From assembly GCF_024399315.1 (NCBI RefSeq), contig NZ_CP075170.1, forward strand, positions 2,728,001-2,792,000: a stretch of 64,000 bases of DNA. Direction: 5' to 3'. The stretch is from Chryseobacterium sp. MA9. GTDB lineage: Bacteria > Bacteroidota > Bacteroidia > Flavobacteriales > Weeksellaceae. This document shows, in pieces, positions 63,598 to 64,000 of this stretch. Numbering within the stretch: the stretch's first letter is position 1; the number at the start of each line of letters is the position of its first letter. A model generated the notes under the pieces. The model did no database searches, was not told the DNA's origin, and saw nothing but the letters and a program-made list of their open reading frames with translations. Position numbers and translations under genes: made by a program.

Positions 63598-64000
63598 TTA
63601 TTTCAACAAATTTTGTTCTGACTGTTGAGGTGGTTCTATTTCCAAATAATCACGATAAATTATTTCTTTATAATTACTTCCTAATTTATTTACTTCAGTA
63701 ATAAAAGTTTCATATGTACCATCTCCCCCTATAAGATCCCAAAATTCATTTCCAATTAAAACAGATTCATCTGTATGCATATTAAACCATCTCATTGGAA
63801 ACGCCCATTTATAATCTTCTTTTTTTCCATATGGATTATAGACCAGCGCATAGTAAGCATAATCCACCTGTTTTGGATTCATAGCCAACAGCTTCAATAG
63901 CTTTTCTTTGCTAACTTTAGTCTGGTCACTATTTGGAAGAGGAGCTTTTAATTCAAAAGCATATTTAGTATCTGTCTCGGTATTATGTATGAATATATCA
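63598..64000 (-). CDS. restriction endonuclease, TdeIII-like, partial
   Basis: C-terminal 133 codons, open to the window edge; the 5' end is outside. The frame contains YAFELKAPLPN, where the ELK resembles the E-x-K of a PD-(D/E)xK nuclease, preceded by acidic residues in NTETDTK. KEKLLKLLAMNPKQVDYAYYALVYNPYG and LIGNEFWDLIGGDGTYE resemble the TdeIII-type type II endonucleases; that match is from memory. Its partner methyltransferase gene follows by 4 bases, so they form a restriction-modification operon. The recognition site is unknown. Confidence 0.75.
   Translation of the reverse strand, partial: DIFIHNTETDTKYAFELKAPLPNSDQTKVSKEKLLKLLAMNPKQVDYAYYALVYNPYGKKEDYKWAFPMRWFNMHTDESVLIGNEFWDLIGGDGTYETFITEVNKLGSNYKEIIYRDYLEIEPPQQSEQNLLK

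Noticed and set aside
1..64000. CRISPR array
   Set aside because: No set of regularly spaced direct repeats was seen; the only large repeat is the tRNA block duplication.

Overview
The window looks like the chromosome of a Chryseobacterium-type flavobacterium (Bacteroidota, Weeksellaceae). Reasons: AT-rich DNA, TAnnTTTG promoter boxes with an upstream TTTG, almost no Shine-Dalgarno signals, type IX secretion (T9SS) C-terminal sorting domains, the Gram-negative lipid A gene lpxK, and the flavobacterial gene order around tuf-secE-nusG-rplKAJL-rpoBC. No database search was run; names come from motifs, lengths and remembered family features.

Layout. 1-25,250 is ordinary chromosome with metabolic and regulatory genes: an ECF sigma operon, an MsbA-like ABC exporter, truA, lpxK, a purine nucleoside phosphorylase, dinB, a cytoplasmic alpha-amylase, a cupin/alcohol dehydrogenase pair, an HxlR regulator divergent from an NmrA-like reductase, and a five-gene envelope/redox operon (24,303 down to 21,287) with an FNR-type site in its promoter. 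A small six-cysteine peptide gene lies at 12,956-13,123. 25,262-45,879, all on the minus strand, is the transcription/translation core: tuf, tRNA-Trp, secE, nusG, rplK, rplA, rplJ, rplL, rpoB, rpoC and a DUF3467 gene. Surface-protein genes split this core after nusG (three small paralogues) and after rplL (a YadA-head-like protein and a large T9SS protein). The pieces have their own terminators and, where I could find them, their own promoters.

46,133-53,902 is a heavy-metal efflux operon (RND pump, adaptor, TolC-like protein) next to a two-component system. It separates tuf from the tRNA cluster at 54,158-55,026, in which a Gly-Tyr-Thr block is tandemly duplicated. Then come hpf/raiA-like, xerC/D-like and rpsU genes, and ssrA (tmRNA) on the plus strand.

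From the 3' end of ssrA to the window end the DNA looks like an AT-richer genomic island. It holds a gene-poor junction, an overlapping pair of unrecognised genes (58,014-59,733), a run of short hairpins, small secreted and membrane proteins, a P-loop protein, and a type II restriction-modification pair (C5 methyltransferase plus a TdeIII-like endonuclease cut by the window edge). The unrecognised pair is the best candidate here for an undescribed system; its function cannot be told from sequence alone.
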